64,000 bases of DNA from Aaosphaeria pasadenensis (Eukaryota; Ascomycota; Dothideomycetes; Pleosporales): the NCBI GenBank assembly GCA_022813625.1, contig JAKLMB010000001.1, positions 1,674,001-1,738,000 of the forward strand. Reading direction: 5' to 3'. This document shows positions 53,101 to 63,720 of the stretch, piece after piece. Below the pieces are notes generated by a model. It did no database searches, was not told the DNA's origin, and was given only the letters and a program-made list of their open reading frames with translations. How positions within the stretch are numbered: the first letter of the stretch is position 1; the number at the start of each line of letters is the position of its first letter. A program made the translations under genes and the position numbers.

Positions 53101-53931
53101 ACAAAAGGTGAATGTTGGGTCTTCTTCCAGAAAATACTTCTCGAACGGGCTGGGCGTTGCAAATGCCCCTGTCGTGTAATGCAATGCACACACCGCGTCT
53201 TTCGGGAGCGTTTGTCCTTGACTCCTTGAACAAATATGTCCAACACAGGTGACACTTTATGGGCTATCTATATCCATTTCAGCAACTTATCTGCACAGCA
53301 GTCTCTTCATTAAACGTCATTTCCCATGTTGTGCAGTCCTTCACCATCCACGACAGCGCATCACATGTTCAGGCCCTCTGCGTTCCTCTACCACACAAGT
53401 CATCCCTCATCCATCACGCGCGGGCGGGTCTCACGGTGCAACCTAGTCCTGGCAGGACAGCCTAAGTGAGAAATGTGTTATCCAAAACACGTCAGTTTTC
53501 GATGGCCATTCTGCCTTTTTGGGCACATGAGGCAAGAGTGAGCCTAAACATACCCACGGGCCGCAGGTCTGCATGCTCAGTTTGCACCCAACTCCAGACA
53601 TGAAACCCTTCGTACGCAAAGGAGTACAAAAGGGCTTGGAAGAGAGGGTTTGTTCATTCAAAGGATTTGGCGGTTCCTACCTTTCTGATGTGAAGCTGCC
53701 GATGTGGTCATGGCAATGTCAGTGAAGCACGGCGCAGCAGTGACAATGGCGGACATGACTTCGCGTCATAGTCGCAAGTCCGTCTATGACTACTTGCTTC
53801 TTTGTGTCAGAGGTTTGCGCAATCACAATCTTTTCACTTACCTCTTTCCTTCAAGATGTACTTCACACATTCCTGACCACTCTCTTCTCACGCCTACAAT
53901 ATCGAACCCGCATTGCCAGATACCTATACTC
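50101..53931. other. 3.8-kb gene-free stretch
   Basis: No frame with coding character on either strand. Small items are CTACCTCT triplets (50328-50352), a palindrome CTCTACACTGTAGAG (50737-50751) among several GTAGAG motifs (50737-50825), and pyrimidine-rich parts. The last 200 bp form the presumed promoter of the F-box-like gene. Confidence 0.45.
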
Positions 53932-54684
53932 ATGGGAACACCTCAAAAATTCGGAGAGTACCCTAAAGACGTCCTCTTGTTAATCCACGACGAGCTTCCA
54001 GAAGACGCAAAGCTCGCGCTTAGGCTCACGTGCAAGGAGCTCCACGAAAGTCTTAAAGTTAAAATATGTACCCCCAAGGGACAGCTCTCGGAATGTGCCA
54101 AGAGAGCAATACGCGACCACTTGAAGCTTCCGAGCGATGACCGCTCGTTGATGCGCTGCAGAGGTTGCAAGGACATCTATGATGAATCCCTATTCAAATT
54201 TTCCAAACGTCCTCCATTGCCTCACCAGCCGCCATCCAAAGATTCGGAGCGTGTCCTTCATGTTCCACCGCGCTGGTGCAACTGGCATATCAGAAGGATC
54301 ATCAAAACTTCGAATGAAGGTCGCGAGGGTGAGATCAAGTGGACCAGCCGCATCAAGGAACTATGCTTCCACTGCAACACGATCAAGGAATGGCATGAGT
54401 GTAAATGTACATGCGACAGCTGTGGCACGGAGAGGGTGAGGGTCTACCAAAGAGTGACCTCCGATGGATCCGAATGTAAGAAGTACTACTTCTGGAGAGA
54501 CAGATCAAGGGTGAGCGAGGACCCAACAGAGCAGGCCCACGCGCCGGGTCGCCTCTTCGTGCGAGAAATGTATGATTCGGGTGAGTCTTTACCTTCCAAT
54601 GCTATCGACAATGCTGACACCATGACCAAAGGAGACGTGGACTACCAAGTTGAGTACGAAGATATGAAGGAACCGGGTTCCTAA
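53932..54684 (+). CDS. F-box-like Cys-rich protein
   Basis: Starts at Met 53932 (MGTPQKFGEYPKDVLLLIHD); the open frame extends upstream to 53704, but that part is not protein-like. The N-terminus resembles a degenerate F-box: LPKDVLLLI-type start, then DELPEDAKLALRLTCKELHE. Two Cys-rich sections follow, CRGCKDIY (with CNWH further on) and CFHCNTIKEWHECKCTCDSC, plausible zinc-binding knuckles. A 51-nt segment (54581-54631, GTGAGT...CTGAC...AAAG) has all intron signals but is stop-free and a multiple of three. Spliced length is 233 aa, unspliced 250 aa. F-box proteins recruit substrates to SCF ubiquitin ligases; this class is highly expanded in filamentous fungi and its targets are unknown. Confidence 0.75.
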   Translation: MGTPQKFGEYPKDVLLLIHDELPEDAKLALRLTCKELHESLKVKICTPKGQLSECAKRAIRDHLKLPSDDRSLMRCRGCKDIYDESLFKFSKRPPLPHQPPSKDSERVLHVPPRWCNWHIRRIIKTSNEGREGEIKWTSRIKELCFHCNTIKEWHECKCTCDSCGTERVRVYQRVTSDGSECKKYYFWRDRSRVSEDPTEQAHAPGRLFVREMYDSGESLPSNAIDNADTMTKGDVDYQVEYEDMKEPGS

Positions 54685-56148
54685 TCCTTAACTCTACACA
54701 CGAATTCTTCACCAGACGATCAGAACTCAATCAATATCGACACATTACGAGGTTCCATGCTAAATAATTGGCAAGGGCATGACCATTCACACTCATGGAC
54801 ACGACCATTTATTGAGGACGCGGGCTCGTCCCCTTTCTTCCTGCCTTTTACAGCCATTTCCGGATAGAAATGCATTCAATAACCTTTTTATGCTCCCTCT
54901 TAGACGGTTTCACCCACTTTGGAATTTCTTTTCCTTTCCTTGATCATTTTAGAGTCATACATTGACACAGTCATTTTCTTCACTTATGCTAGACACTGGT
55001 CGATACCCCGTTTGCTTTCTCTCTTTTCCTCTTACTCATATCCTTCATGTGGCGATTAGAACTTCTCAAGACTGCTTCTTTCAATGATTTTCCTTCGTCT
55101 GTCTTAGCATATTTTCTTCATAGATACCCTTTCCCTCTGTTTGTAGGTGTGGAACCATGTCACAATTACTACGATTCAATTTTCTATTCATGTTTGTATT
55201 ACTTTAGAACACGGAGGGCATCTTTTCGGACTGCAATTGACTTTGTGTCCTGTATCAATGTATTATTTCTCTTCATCAGACTACAAACTAAGACTTTTCT
55301 TTCTCTTCCATGTCCGCGGGATGTCATGCAATGAGATGATCTCATCATTAACGCGCATTTCTTTCCCATAACTGCTGCTCACATAACAGAACTAGAAATC
55401 TGAGGATCCGAGTTCTCACACACAGCTTACGCCAGTCAGCCTCATGACGACGATAACAATGTGGAAACATCACATGGTCCAAGCCTCAGATTCGCGTCAT
55501 AATACTTAGGATCTGTGACGTTGTATGGCTTCTCTTAAAATATTTACTGAAATAAGGCAAAAAGTATAGTAAGTGAACTTTTGCATATCTGATCATTTTA
55601 TACTCTGTATATCTCAAGACCATGAACAGGCTAACAAGTCAATATAAGATACTTGATACATTAGGAAATATTTATGCATAACATTTAAATCTAGCACCTA
55701 GCGAAGATCTTTTGTCCCAAAGAGCAGAAATCATTACGTCCCGAAGTCTGACCGTGCTCTCGAGCCATGTCAGGCCCTTCCTCCTATTTTGACGTTTCAC
55801 ATAGTTATAATTTATGACTAGTTCGATTTCTACAGTGGTGAAACAACCCACCAATCAACCCCCCTTTCATCTCAATTCCTTAACGACTTTCGGAGAATTC
55901 AACGGCCGTCTAATTCTAAAAAGACATCTTGGCAGGCCGATGGCGTGGGAACTCTTCATCAAACCGAGACGTGCGAGTCGCGCAACGGCGGTGTTTGCAT
56001 GAAGTGCCATGGGCACTATGATCGTGCGATGGTGCGCTTCTCCTCAGGCGCTGTTGATATATGAAAGGCATGCCCTACCAGCAAATGTAACCCCAACCTT
56101 TTCCGTTCGTTCCTATTCATTCTTTTTACATCGTCATTCGTTAACACC
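54685..56148. other. Intergenic region with AT-rich patch
   Basis: No gene seen. T-rich sequence fills about 54760-55360, and an AT-rich patch about 55530-55700. The promoter of the secreted protein gene follows (ATATATGAAAG near 56055). Confidence 0.5.
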
Positions 56149-57453
56149 ATGTTTTCCAACAAGCAGGCCTTCCTTCTTTCTCTTCTCCAGGCCATCGCCG
56201 TCGCCGCCCCGGCCGGATCCAGGGCCCGTCAGGCATCGTCAACACCACCCGCGAACTTCGATGCCAACGCCAACATCGGACCTGGAGGCAGCCAATTCTC
56301 AGACTCAGCCCACTTCCGCGTCTACGGCAACGACGACACCGCCTCCAAAAAGGCCCTGGACATGCTCGAAGCCGCCTACTCCTGCTTCGTCGAGGACCTC
56401 AACTGGCGCTCATCCGGCCTCTCCTTCAACGACAAATCCGACTCGGGACCCTGGACCAAAGTCAACGTCTACTCCGTTCCCTCCCTGAGCGGCAACGCCG
56501 CCGGCGTCATGCACTCCGACTTCTCAACCGGGATGTCGTACCTGGAAGTCGTCTCCACGTACCTCTCCGTCCCGGGCGTCACCGTCCACGAGTACGGCCA
56601 CGGCCTCACCTACCACGCCCGCACCTGGGTCGACCAGTCCCGCACCGGCGCATGGTGGGAAACCGTCGCCGAATGGTTCGCCGACACCTACCAAACCTCC
56701 CCGCTGTGCGCCTCCGCCCGCACGAAGCACAACCAACCCACCTCCCCGACCCCCACAGGCGCCAACCTCCAGAAGATCATCGGCTCCGCCCACGCCGTGC
56801 TCGTCGACGGCTCCGCGGACACGGGGAACTACTACGAAGCCTGGCCGTTCCTCAGCTACCTCACCTACAACCCGGACAACACCACCGGCCTCGGCGCAGA
56901 CACTATCCGCCAGTCGTTCATCCAGTACGGCGCCGGCAGCAACGAGACGCCGCTTCACACGTTCGCGCGGCTGGCGAACGGGACCGCGATCCAGGACGTC
57001 GTCGGGCGGTACTGGGCGCGCATGGCGTTCGCTGACATCGGGCACCCGAGTCTGCAAGCCGTCTTCGACGACCAGAAGGGTAGCATTGATTTCGATAACT
57101 TGGACGTCCAGGGCGATGGGTCGTATAAGGTTAAGGAGGCCCGTAAGCCACGCTACATGGGCGCCAACATCATCCCGCTCAAGACCTCATCCTCCGCTGG
57201 ACCTGTGTCCGCGAGCATCAAGAGTGAGGGGAAGTTCACGGCTACGCTGTCTATTCGTAATGCTGGCGCGGGGACGACGCGGTATGTGGATTTCGCGGAC
57301 GGCGCTGCGAAGGCGGAGCTGAGTGAGGGGGAGGAGGCGGCGGTCGTTGTGGCGAATACGCCGGAGCTTGTGCTGTATGATCCGTTTAGCCTTACGGAGG
57401 AGGTGACGAAGGGGTTGGAGTATAGTTTGAGTCTTACGGGGGCTACGGCGTGA
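56149..57453 (+). CDS. Secreted HExxH protein, DUF6055-like putative metallopeptidase
   Basis: A single-exon 434-aa protein. A signal peptide (MFSNKQAFLLSLLQAIAVAAPA) is followed by a possible dibasic-like propeptide site (SRARQ). The N-terminal domain begins SAHFRVYGNDD and FVEDLNWRSSGLSF. The VHEYGHGLTYHARTW segment has a zinc-type HExxH (147-151), and a second acidic motif WWETVAEWFADT follows 20 residues later with Glu171 or Glu175 as candidate third ligand. This is gluzincin-like spacing. Then come Tyr/Asn-rich helices and a C-terminal beta domain (about 345-434). The pattern matches the poorly described DUF6055 family, as far as I can recognise it. Proteolytic activity is inferred from the motif only. 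The coding strand turns from C-rich to G-rich near 57060. Confidence 0.85.
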   Translation: MFSNKQAFLLSLLQAIAVAAPAGSRARQASSTPPANFDANANIGPGGSQFSDSAHFRVYGNDDTASKKALDMLEAAYSCFVEDLNWRSSGLSFNDKSDSGPWTKVNVYSVPSLSGNAAGVMHSDFSTGMSYLEVVSTYLSVPGVTVHEYGHGLTYHARTWVDQSRTGAWWETVAEWFADTYQTSPLCASARTKHNQPTSPTPTGANLQKIIGSAHAVLVDGSADTGNYYEAWPFLSYLTYNPDNTTGLGADTIRQSFIQYGAGSNETPLHTFARLANGTAIQDVVGRYWARMAFADIGHPSLQAVFDDQKGSIDFDNLDVQGDGSYKVKEARKPRYMGANIIPLKTSSSAGPVSASIKSEGKFTATLSIRNAGAGTTRYVDFADGAAKAELSEGEEAAVVVANTPELVLYDPFSLTEEVTKGLEYSLSLTGATA

Positions 57454-58603
57454 GTGGGCTTGGGATGAACAACCTTTGACTAGTTGTTTGGGGAGAGAGG
57501 GGGGTTGGGAGGGGGGTTTCTTGTACATATATATATAGTTTTAGGCGGTTTTGAGGTTGGAGTGTGAATGTATATATTCTTTTTGAATCAAAATGACTTG
57601 TTTGACTGAATGTCTGTCTGTCTACTACTAACTCCATGACGTCCCAATTACAACACTTCACCAAAATCCAACACTCCCCCTAGAAAGAAGAAAAAAATAA
57701 AGAGGAGAGAAGAAAGTAAGTATACGACCGCCTCTGGATTTTGTACGTCTAGATTATATCCGAGGACACAAACACCACCAGACAGTAAACAGAAAAATAG
57801 TTCAGAGAGTTGTGAGATCTAAGGGACAGAAGGGAATCTTGTAGTCCAACCTCCGCTTCCAACTCCAACTCATCCTATCTCGAGAAAAAAAAAAGGGTTC
57901 CTTCTGGTGATTGAAGGCGTTAGTCTTATATGCTTTCGGCACGGCGTTTTATGCGGGGGAGGGGGAGGGGTATGTAGGTGTGTCCCATCCCGATCGCTCT
58001 TTTAGCATTCCCCGCGGATCGAAGTTCGATGGTAGGATCGCGTGGGCCCGCTCTGGACGGGGAACGGACATGGTACGGCGTCGCGTGCCGTGCCCTGTCT
58101 TATTGCTCTGGCGGTATCTCCCCGGGATGTCTTGCATGCAGCGGTTGCGGATTGCGATATTGAGACTTGTCTCGCGTGACGGGAGAGTGCGGTATCGAGT
58201 ATGAAGAGATGGATCGGCGATGCGGATGGTGTCTTTGATGCGTAGTGGTGATACATGCGCCGGGAGGATCGTTAATCTTGTCGTGCTTTTAGAGGGAGAA
58301 CGGTTCTCGAATGCGGTCGGTGGGTTGGTGTGGGCGATCAAATATGTGTGTGGGTTCCTTCGTTGCGCCGGGATGAGTGCGTGGGTGTGTAGATGTCTCC
58401 GCCATGGTGGTTTCGGTCGGCATGCACGATCGCTAGGAGGATGGTTCAATCAGAGGTGTCTTAAAAGTTCGAGGTGCGGTGTTGTCGTTTGCGCCTTGTC
58501 TTGCGCACCGTGGTATGTAGTCCTCATGTCGAAATCGCGAGTTCTAATGCCGCCATGCTCTCCACCTTTCAACCAGTTCCAACACGATCATGAAGACGAA
58601 ACC
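57454..58603. other. Intergenic region, no gene seen
   Basis: 3' side of the secreted protein gene. It has A-rich (about 57680-57720 and 57881-57895) and G-rich (57950-57970) patches. Overlapping frames on both strands at 57910-58450 have no recognisable domain. Confidence 0.45.
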
Positions 58604-58822
58604 CTACTCTTTCTCTTTGTCAAGCGACGTCTGCGTCGAACTCCTCGACACGGAAGGTCTCGCAGACTGCAGATTTGTCGGTGCAGCCACGGCCGCCGCT
58701 GTGGTCATCGTCGCCATCTCCCTGCGCTTGAGGTACGCTGTTTGGTATTTCGTCGTGAGTTGCTTGACGATGTCGAAGAGGTTTGTGTCTGGTCCTGCCG
58801 GGGAGCCGTCGAGGTGGTACAT
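58604..58822 (-). CDS. Possible 72-aa protein of unknown function
   Basis: A short minus-strand frame whose first 40 codons show the strong C-ending codon preference of real genes nearby (TAC, CAC, CTC, GAC, GGC, AAC, TTC, ATC, GTC). The protein begins MYHLDGSPAGPDTNLFDIVK and continues with an amphipathic helix (QLTTKYQTAYLKRRE). It then becomes Ala/Thr/Ser-rich and ends SLDKEKE. The sequence before the ATG (ACATACCTATATACAAA) looks like an A-rich fungal leader. There is no signal peptide or membrane segment. It may be a small helical protein or the last exon of a larger gene whose upstream exon I could not identify. Confidence 0.45.
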   Translation of the reverse strand: MYHLDGSPAGPDTNLFDIVKQLTTKYQTAYLKRREMATMTTAAAVAAPTNLQSARPSVSRSSTQTSLDKEKE

Positions 58823-59145
58823 TTTGTATATAGGTATGTTTGTGTGTATGGATGTGTGCGCGCGGCGAAAATATGCTTTGGTTTCCTTTCCGTCTGGAGT
58901 TCTATTGAATAATTTTTTTTAGGTTGTGGGTAGAGCCAGGCCGGATTTAGTCTATGCGCACACGACCACAGTAGAAGTCAAGACGTTTGCAATAGTGATA
59001 ATATCTAACGAAATTGTATGCAAAGACACCTTTGACAGATATAGATAGATAAAGAGGAAGAGAAAAGGAAATCTGAGAGAGGAAAAAACTAAGGGCAGGC
59101 TGTCAAAGTTAAGGTAGACCCACACCGCCCTACATATAGCATTGA

Positions 59146-59237
59146 GGGGGCGAAATGCGGTTTCTCCCGCGAGGCGTTCTAGGTTCCCGTCTCCGTCCCC
59201 GCGCGTGACCTAGAAACCCCCATTTCGCATTCCCCCC
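59146..59237. repeat. Imperfect inverted repeat
   Basis: The outer arms GGGGGCGAAATG (59146-59157) and CATTTCGCATTCCCCCC (59221-59237), and the inner arms TTCTAGGT (59177-59184) and ACCTAGAA (59208-59215), are complementary in nested order. The left arm has about 18 extra bases between the two blocks. Confidence 0.6.
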
Positions 59238-60729
59238 GCCGCCGGAGGCACGGGGAAGGAAGGGATAATACATAATATAAAAGTATTTGAGTAAAAGAGC
59301 GGGATGGGTCACATCTGCCGGCGACTTATGCTCCCCCGCAACTTGGCCATACCCTGCCTGAAAGGTCCCTGTCATCATCTGGCGGGTTGTTGCGCCAATT
59401 GGAGGCAAGATGTCGTGAGATACAAGGCCGTGTTGTATTCGGTGCTACGGTGCGGATGGTTTTCGCCGTATTGAGCGTTGTGTGAACATGCACGACATTT
59501 GAGGCTTGCCGTTGCGGCGGTTAGAATATTGTGTAACCGGCAAAACCTTGTTTTGATGTGGTTTCTTCATGGCATTGTGGGTGAGGCAAGGCGATGATGT
59601 TCGGAATCGAGTAGCCAGCGAAGGAATGCAGGATAATGCATTTTCCCAGCATCAAGGGTAAAGTGGGGTAGTAAGACGACGGGTATCCCGATCCCGAACA
59701 AAGATCTTTACCAACTTGGTACTGCGAAAGTCTAGATGTCATCGGATTATCATTTCACGGGCGGTCTAGTTGTAAAGGGACCTTACGGATCTCCATGCTT
59801 ATCATTCTGGACTTTGCCCAACAGTCTGTCTGACTTGAACAAAATCCAATTAATTGTCGCCATCCACGGTTGGACGACATCTTCTTCACGGATGGACTAG
59901 GGCATTGCGCGGCCTTTCAATACAGGGACAGAAGACGCTCTTTAGAGCAGCAACTCCAAGTAAAGTTGATCAGTAGGTTAGGTAGAAGAAGAGTATGCAC
60001 TTGTAAGGAAAAGATGTACCATTTCTCACATTATACCGGGAACTTTGCCGTGGGAAGATATTATTCTCATTCTAGACCTTAAATTCTTTCGTCATAAGTA
60101 GACAGAGATATAATCACAACATCGACTCATTCTTCGCTAAGCCATCATCGAGTCGTATTCTAAAATGTGATCCGTCCAACAATATGAATTAATATGTTTG
60201 TTTGTTTGTTGCTGGCGCACGTGACTCCATGTACTCACTCGTCTTACCAAGGCATGAGGCTAGGCGCTACTACTTCTTGAGGGGTCTAGCCCATGCAGTC
60301 CTTCCAACCTCAATTGGGCCTTCTTACTCGTACATTTACAGCAGTTCGCATGGAATAGGGAACCAGAGTGTCACTGCTCCCAGACCTCCCATGTCCACAT
60401 TAAAGGCGGCCAATAAGAACGCGATGTGGGTGCTGCCTCCGCGATTTTGCGCTCCTCTCTAGAAAACAGGGGCGCAACGTTCCCAGACCAATAGGATCCG
60501 TGAGTAAGCCCGTCATTGCTGAGCCGTGATGGCGTTTAACTTGAACAAACACTCTTCATATGAGAGGCTCAAAAGCCAAAGAGAGGTGAAAAGTAGCTGT
60601 CTAATCTGATTTGCATTTCATTCGCCCACTTTCGTTTAGTTGCGAGATGCCCGTTATTTACTTCGGTTTTGCTGCAAGTTCCCTAGGCAAAGATACGTAC
60701 ATGATGAGTAAGTGCATGCAGAAGAAAGT

Positions 60730-60860
60730 AAAAAATATTGTAATAGTCAATTACGATTATATATTATAGATATAAAATATATACATGTATTAAGCTATTT
60801 AAAGGGCTGTTATTATTTAAAAATTAATAGAGGAGCAAAAAAGTATACAAACACTGGCTG
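60730..60860. other. AT-rich tract beside tRNA-Thr
   Basis: Very AT-rich sequence (ATTATATATTATAGATATAA and TTATTATTTAAAAATTAATA). It is similar in character to the patches at 29750-30080, 39960-40130 and 55530-55700. A degraded, RIP-affected mobile element is possible but unproven. Confidence 0.45.
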
Positions 60861-60876
60861 ATGCGAGCTGGTGCTC

Positions 60877-60897
60877 ACAAAAATGCAAAAAAAGAAA
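60877..60897 (-). terminator. Pol III T-tract terminator of tRNA-Thr
   Basis: The minus strand reads ATTTCTTTTTTTGCATTTTT directly after the tRNA. It is nearly identical to the tRNA-Val trailer. Confidence 0.65.
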
Positions 60898-60983
60898 TGC
60901 TCACTATCAGAATCGAACTGATGACCTTATCATGGCCTAAGACGGCTTACTAGTGATACGCTCTACCACTGAGCCAAGCGAGC
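60898..60983 (-). tRNA. tRNA-Thr (anticodon AGT), with 14-nt intron
   Basis: The acceptor arms GCTCGCT and AGTGAGC pair with one G-U wobble, and the discriminator is A. The D-arm is GCTC-AGTGGTA-GAGC. The anticodon stem TATCA/TGATA encloses CTAGTA, a 14-nt intron (AGCCGTCTTAGGCC, itself a small GCC/GGC hairpin) after position 37, and A38. The T-arm is ATCAG-TTCGATT-CTGAT. A-box and B-box-like sequences are intact. Confidence 0.9.
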
Positions 60984-63720
60984 TACGCTTGAGATTTCTT
61001 TGATGAAGGAATTTGAATTTCCAGCATATATATATCCGTAATATGCTCTTTGTCTTCACGTCTTTGTCTCTTGCATCCTTCAAAGACCCGGACGAGCAAG
61101 ACTGTTTCAAAATGCCTGTGCGCCGCTCGTCTACCGGCCCGATCCAATAACGAACTAAGGATGGCACTACTGGCGCTTATTCGGAACAACATTCAGTGGT
61201 TTCTTTGGCACAAGGATTACATTTTACATCCTTAGTTCTGGAAGTCATCGAAAGACGCAAAACCGGCAATCTATCCGTTGAACCATTATTCATGCTGGTT
61301 AGATGTAAACACCTGTGACAGGATCATGAATTTTCTGGTGTCCTAGTACCTACCCAATGTTCGAACCTTCGACCGTTGTAACAATACGATTTGCTTCTAA
61401 TTGCAAACAAACCCGAGATGTTGGACCTCGCTAGAAATCACACCGACAGAGGATTGCGGACTCGTCATCCTACAAGGTTCTCCATACTTATTGCAATTTC
61501 CTATACTGCGACTGCACCATTTGCATAACAGACTTGGGGGGATCTGGGTAAATAGACCCATGAGAGCAGGGATCCAGCAATGACCTTTTAGGGCAACATG
61601 ATCGGTGTGTGTTTTGGATAGTAATCACAAGTAGTATCGCCGAAGAGTATGTATACACCGAGATAACATGCCCATTTGCGAGTGCTGAAGAAAACTCTGA
61701 GATGCGTTGTCCTGATCAATTGCATTGAACGCGATTGTGAAGAGATCTTCAATCATAAGGCCAATGGCCAATCCGCCCACATTTTCTGTTAATTTATCGA
61801 ACGTTAGTTGTGAACCGTGATGCCAATATTCCACTGAACTGGCCGTAAATGCAACGGAGCTTTACCCACCGCACGATACTCCTGTCAAGCTTAAAATCCA
61901 ATAGCAAAGGATGCGAATCAGTCGTAGGCTCATGAACCATGCCCAATGTACCAAGTCATGCTGCCAAAACACAGATCCTGCATAGTCTTTGCCTTGTTGT
62001 GTGTCGCCCACTCCACCATTGAACGCACAACTTATGTACTACGAGAACTTCACGCCAGTATGTCCCATCAACGCCGCCATTGCCCACACAAAGGGTAGCA
62101 GTTCGACACTGCACTAAGTGTTCAATCCGAACCCATTCCATGACTTTATAGGCACTTTACTATGATTGGTTGCCTCCAAGCATTTGGATTCAAACTCGAT
62201 GCACATAGATACATCATATCAGTATTGGACATCACGATCTGTGCCTATGTCAACGCAAACTGCGGAGAAGGATCGAACATTCTGACGAGTGCCGATTGGA
62301 CAAACATCAATGGCATTAAACTGGTAAATAGACGATGCCGGAGACTCGAAAGGCATTTGCACGTGCGAAAGAAAAACCAACGGCGTTATGCAAGACCAAC
62401 TCACATCACACCTATTTACGACAATGGGTCCTCTAACGTCCTTTGAAGAATCTGCCGTCAACACCACGCACGCGCACGGCCTCGCATTGTCAACGGCCGC
62501 GCCGCCGCGGCGCGCGGAACCGCGACACTTATAACCCTGCACAGTGCAGACGACGTTCAGTTGGCCCGGATCGTCTCGAGTTCGACACGGGCCGCCGCCG
62601 GACTGGGAACGATGTCAATCCCGCGTTGGCTGAAATCTAACGTGGACCTTGGATTGGGCGGATTGGTTACTGATTGAGGGAAGGTGTGGACATAGGGGGA
62701 TCTCGGGTCGGGGAAGGGAAGAAATGGAAAAGATCGAGGAACAAGACAAGACAAGACGCAAGACTGTAGACAAGGTTGAGGAATGTTCGAGTCTAGTGGG
62801 ATGAGAGTTGGGAGGATTCCTACCTGCTTTGAGTTAGCTGCCTTAGCACCCTTACCTCTAGGCTCTACGAGGGAAGAAAAAAAAAGAACCTCAAACCAAA
62901 GACCTTCTTTCGTTGAGGGAGACCGCATCTTCAATGGTGTTCCTGAGCGAATGGACTCATTGGATTGGTTCTGTATCCGCTGTTCCAAAGTTCAGACAGG
63001 GCGCCACCCAGATGCAGGAATGCGGGATCATCTGCTCAGCACACTATGTACCTCCATCTCGTGGGGGGCTTCAACCATCTCACCATGATCGGTCGTCGCA
63101 ATGTGCTTACCCGTTTTGCTAAGAAGAGGAGGAGGAGGTTACAGAAGGATTGCGTCAGGTACATTAACTAACTAAGAGCCTTGTCTACTCGTATCATCGT
63201 ACATAGGTACCTAACCTACGGGGAGTACTGAGCGTATGCCTATTGCAAACAATCAGGTCCCAATTCTGGTCCCTCTCTCAGGATGTAGAGCTACAGAGCT
63301 GCAGAGGTGTGCCATTCAGGGTCGACGCGCATGATGCAGGCGGGAACTTGTGCCCAAAAGGCCCTTGATAAGCGAGCGACTCTGAACACCCATTCGGGCT
63401 CCCCTGAAGCTGCAACGACGTCCGACTGGTTCTTTGTTCCTGGCTCGCATTTGCGGCGTAGACCGCCCGGCATAAAGGCTGCCCCCTCGAACCAACTTGG
63501 GCTCGGCTTGCGTGGATGCGTGATCTTACCTACATATCTATTTACTCTGTAACATATCGTTCGCGTGTGTGCCTTTTCTACTCTTCCTCTCGATCGAACG
63601 CGAGTGGTTCTTACATCACGGCGAATGCCCCCGTCAGGAAACAAATGGTCTGATATATTTCCAGCCCGCAGCAAATTAATCAGAGGAAACTCATTTCAGC
63701 AATCTACGAGTACAATAAAC
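60984..63720. other. 2.7-kb gene-free stretch
   Basis: No frame with coding signature. A GC-rich palindromic patch (GCCGCGCCGCCGCGGCGCGC, about 62499-62518) and a purine-rich part (62690-62760) are the only compositional features. The final 150 bp are the aminotransferase promoter and leader. Confidence 0.45.

Larger units (their letters stand above)
58823..60897. other. Intergenic region with imperfect inverted repeat and AT-rich tract
   Basis: No gene seen. It contains the inverted repeat at 59146-59237 and an AT-rich tract at about 60730-60860, next to the tRNA-Thr terminator. Confidence 0.5.

Noticed and set aside
56524..57057. 177-codon minus-strand frame in the DUF6055 gene
   Set aside because: Shadow of a GC-rich gene; composition is Val/Gly/Arg-rich with no motif.
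62557..62988. 143-codon minus-strand frame
   Set aside because: Ser/Pro-rich with no motif, overlapped by plus frames of equal quality; no codon bias.
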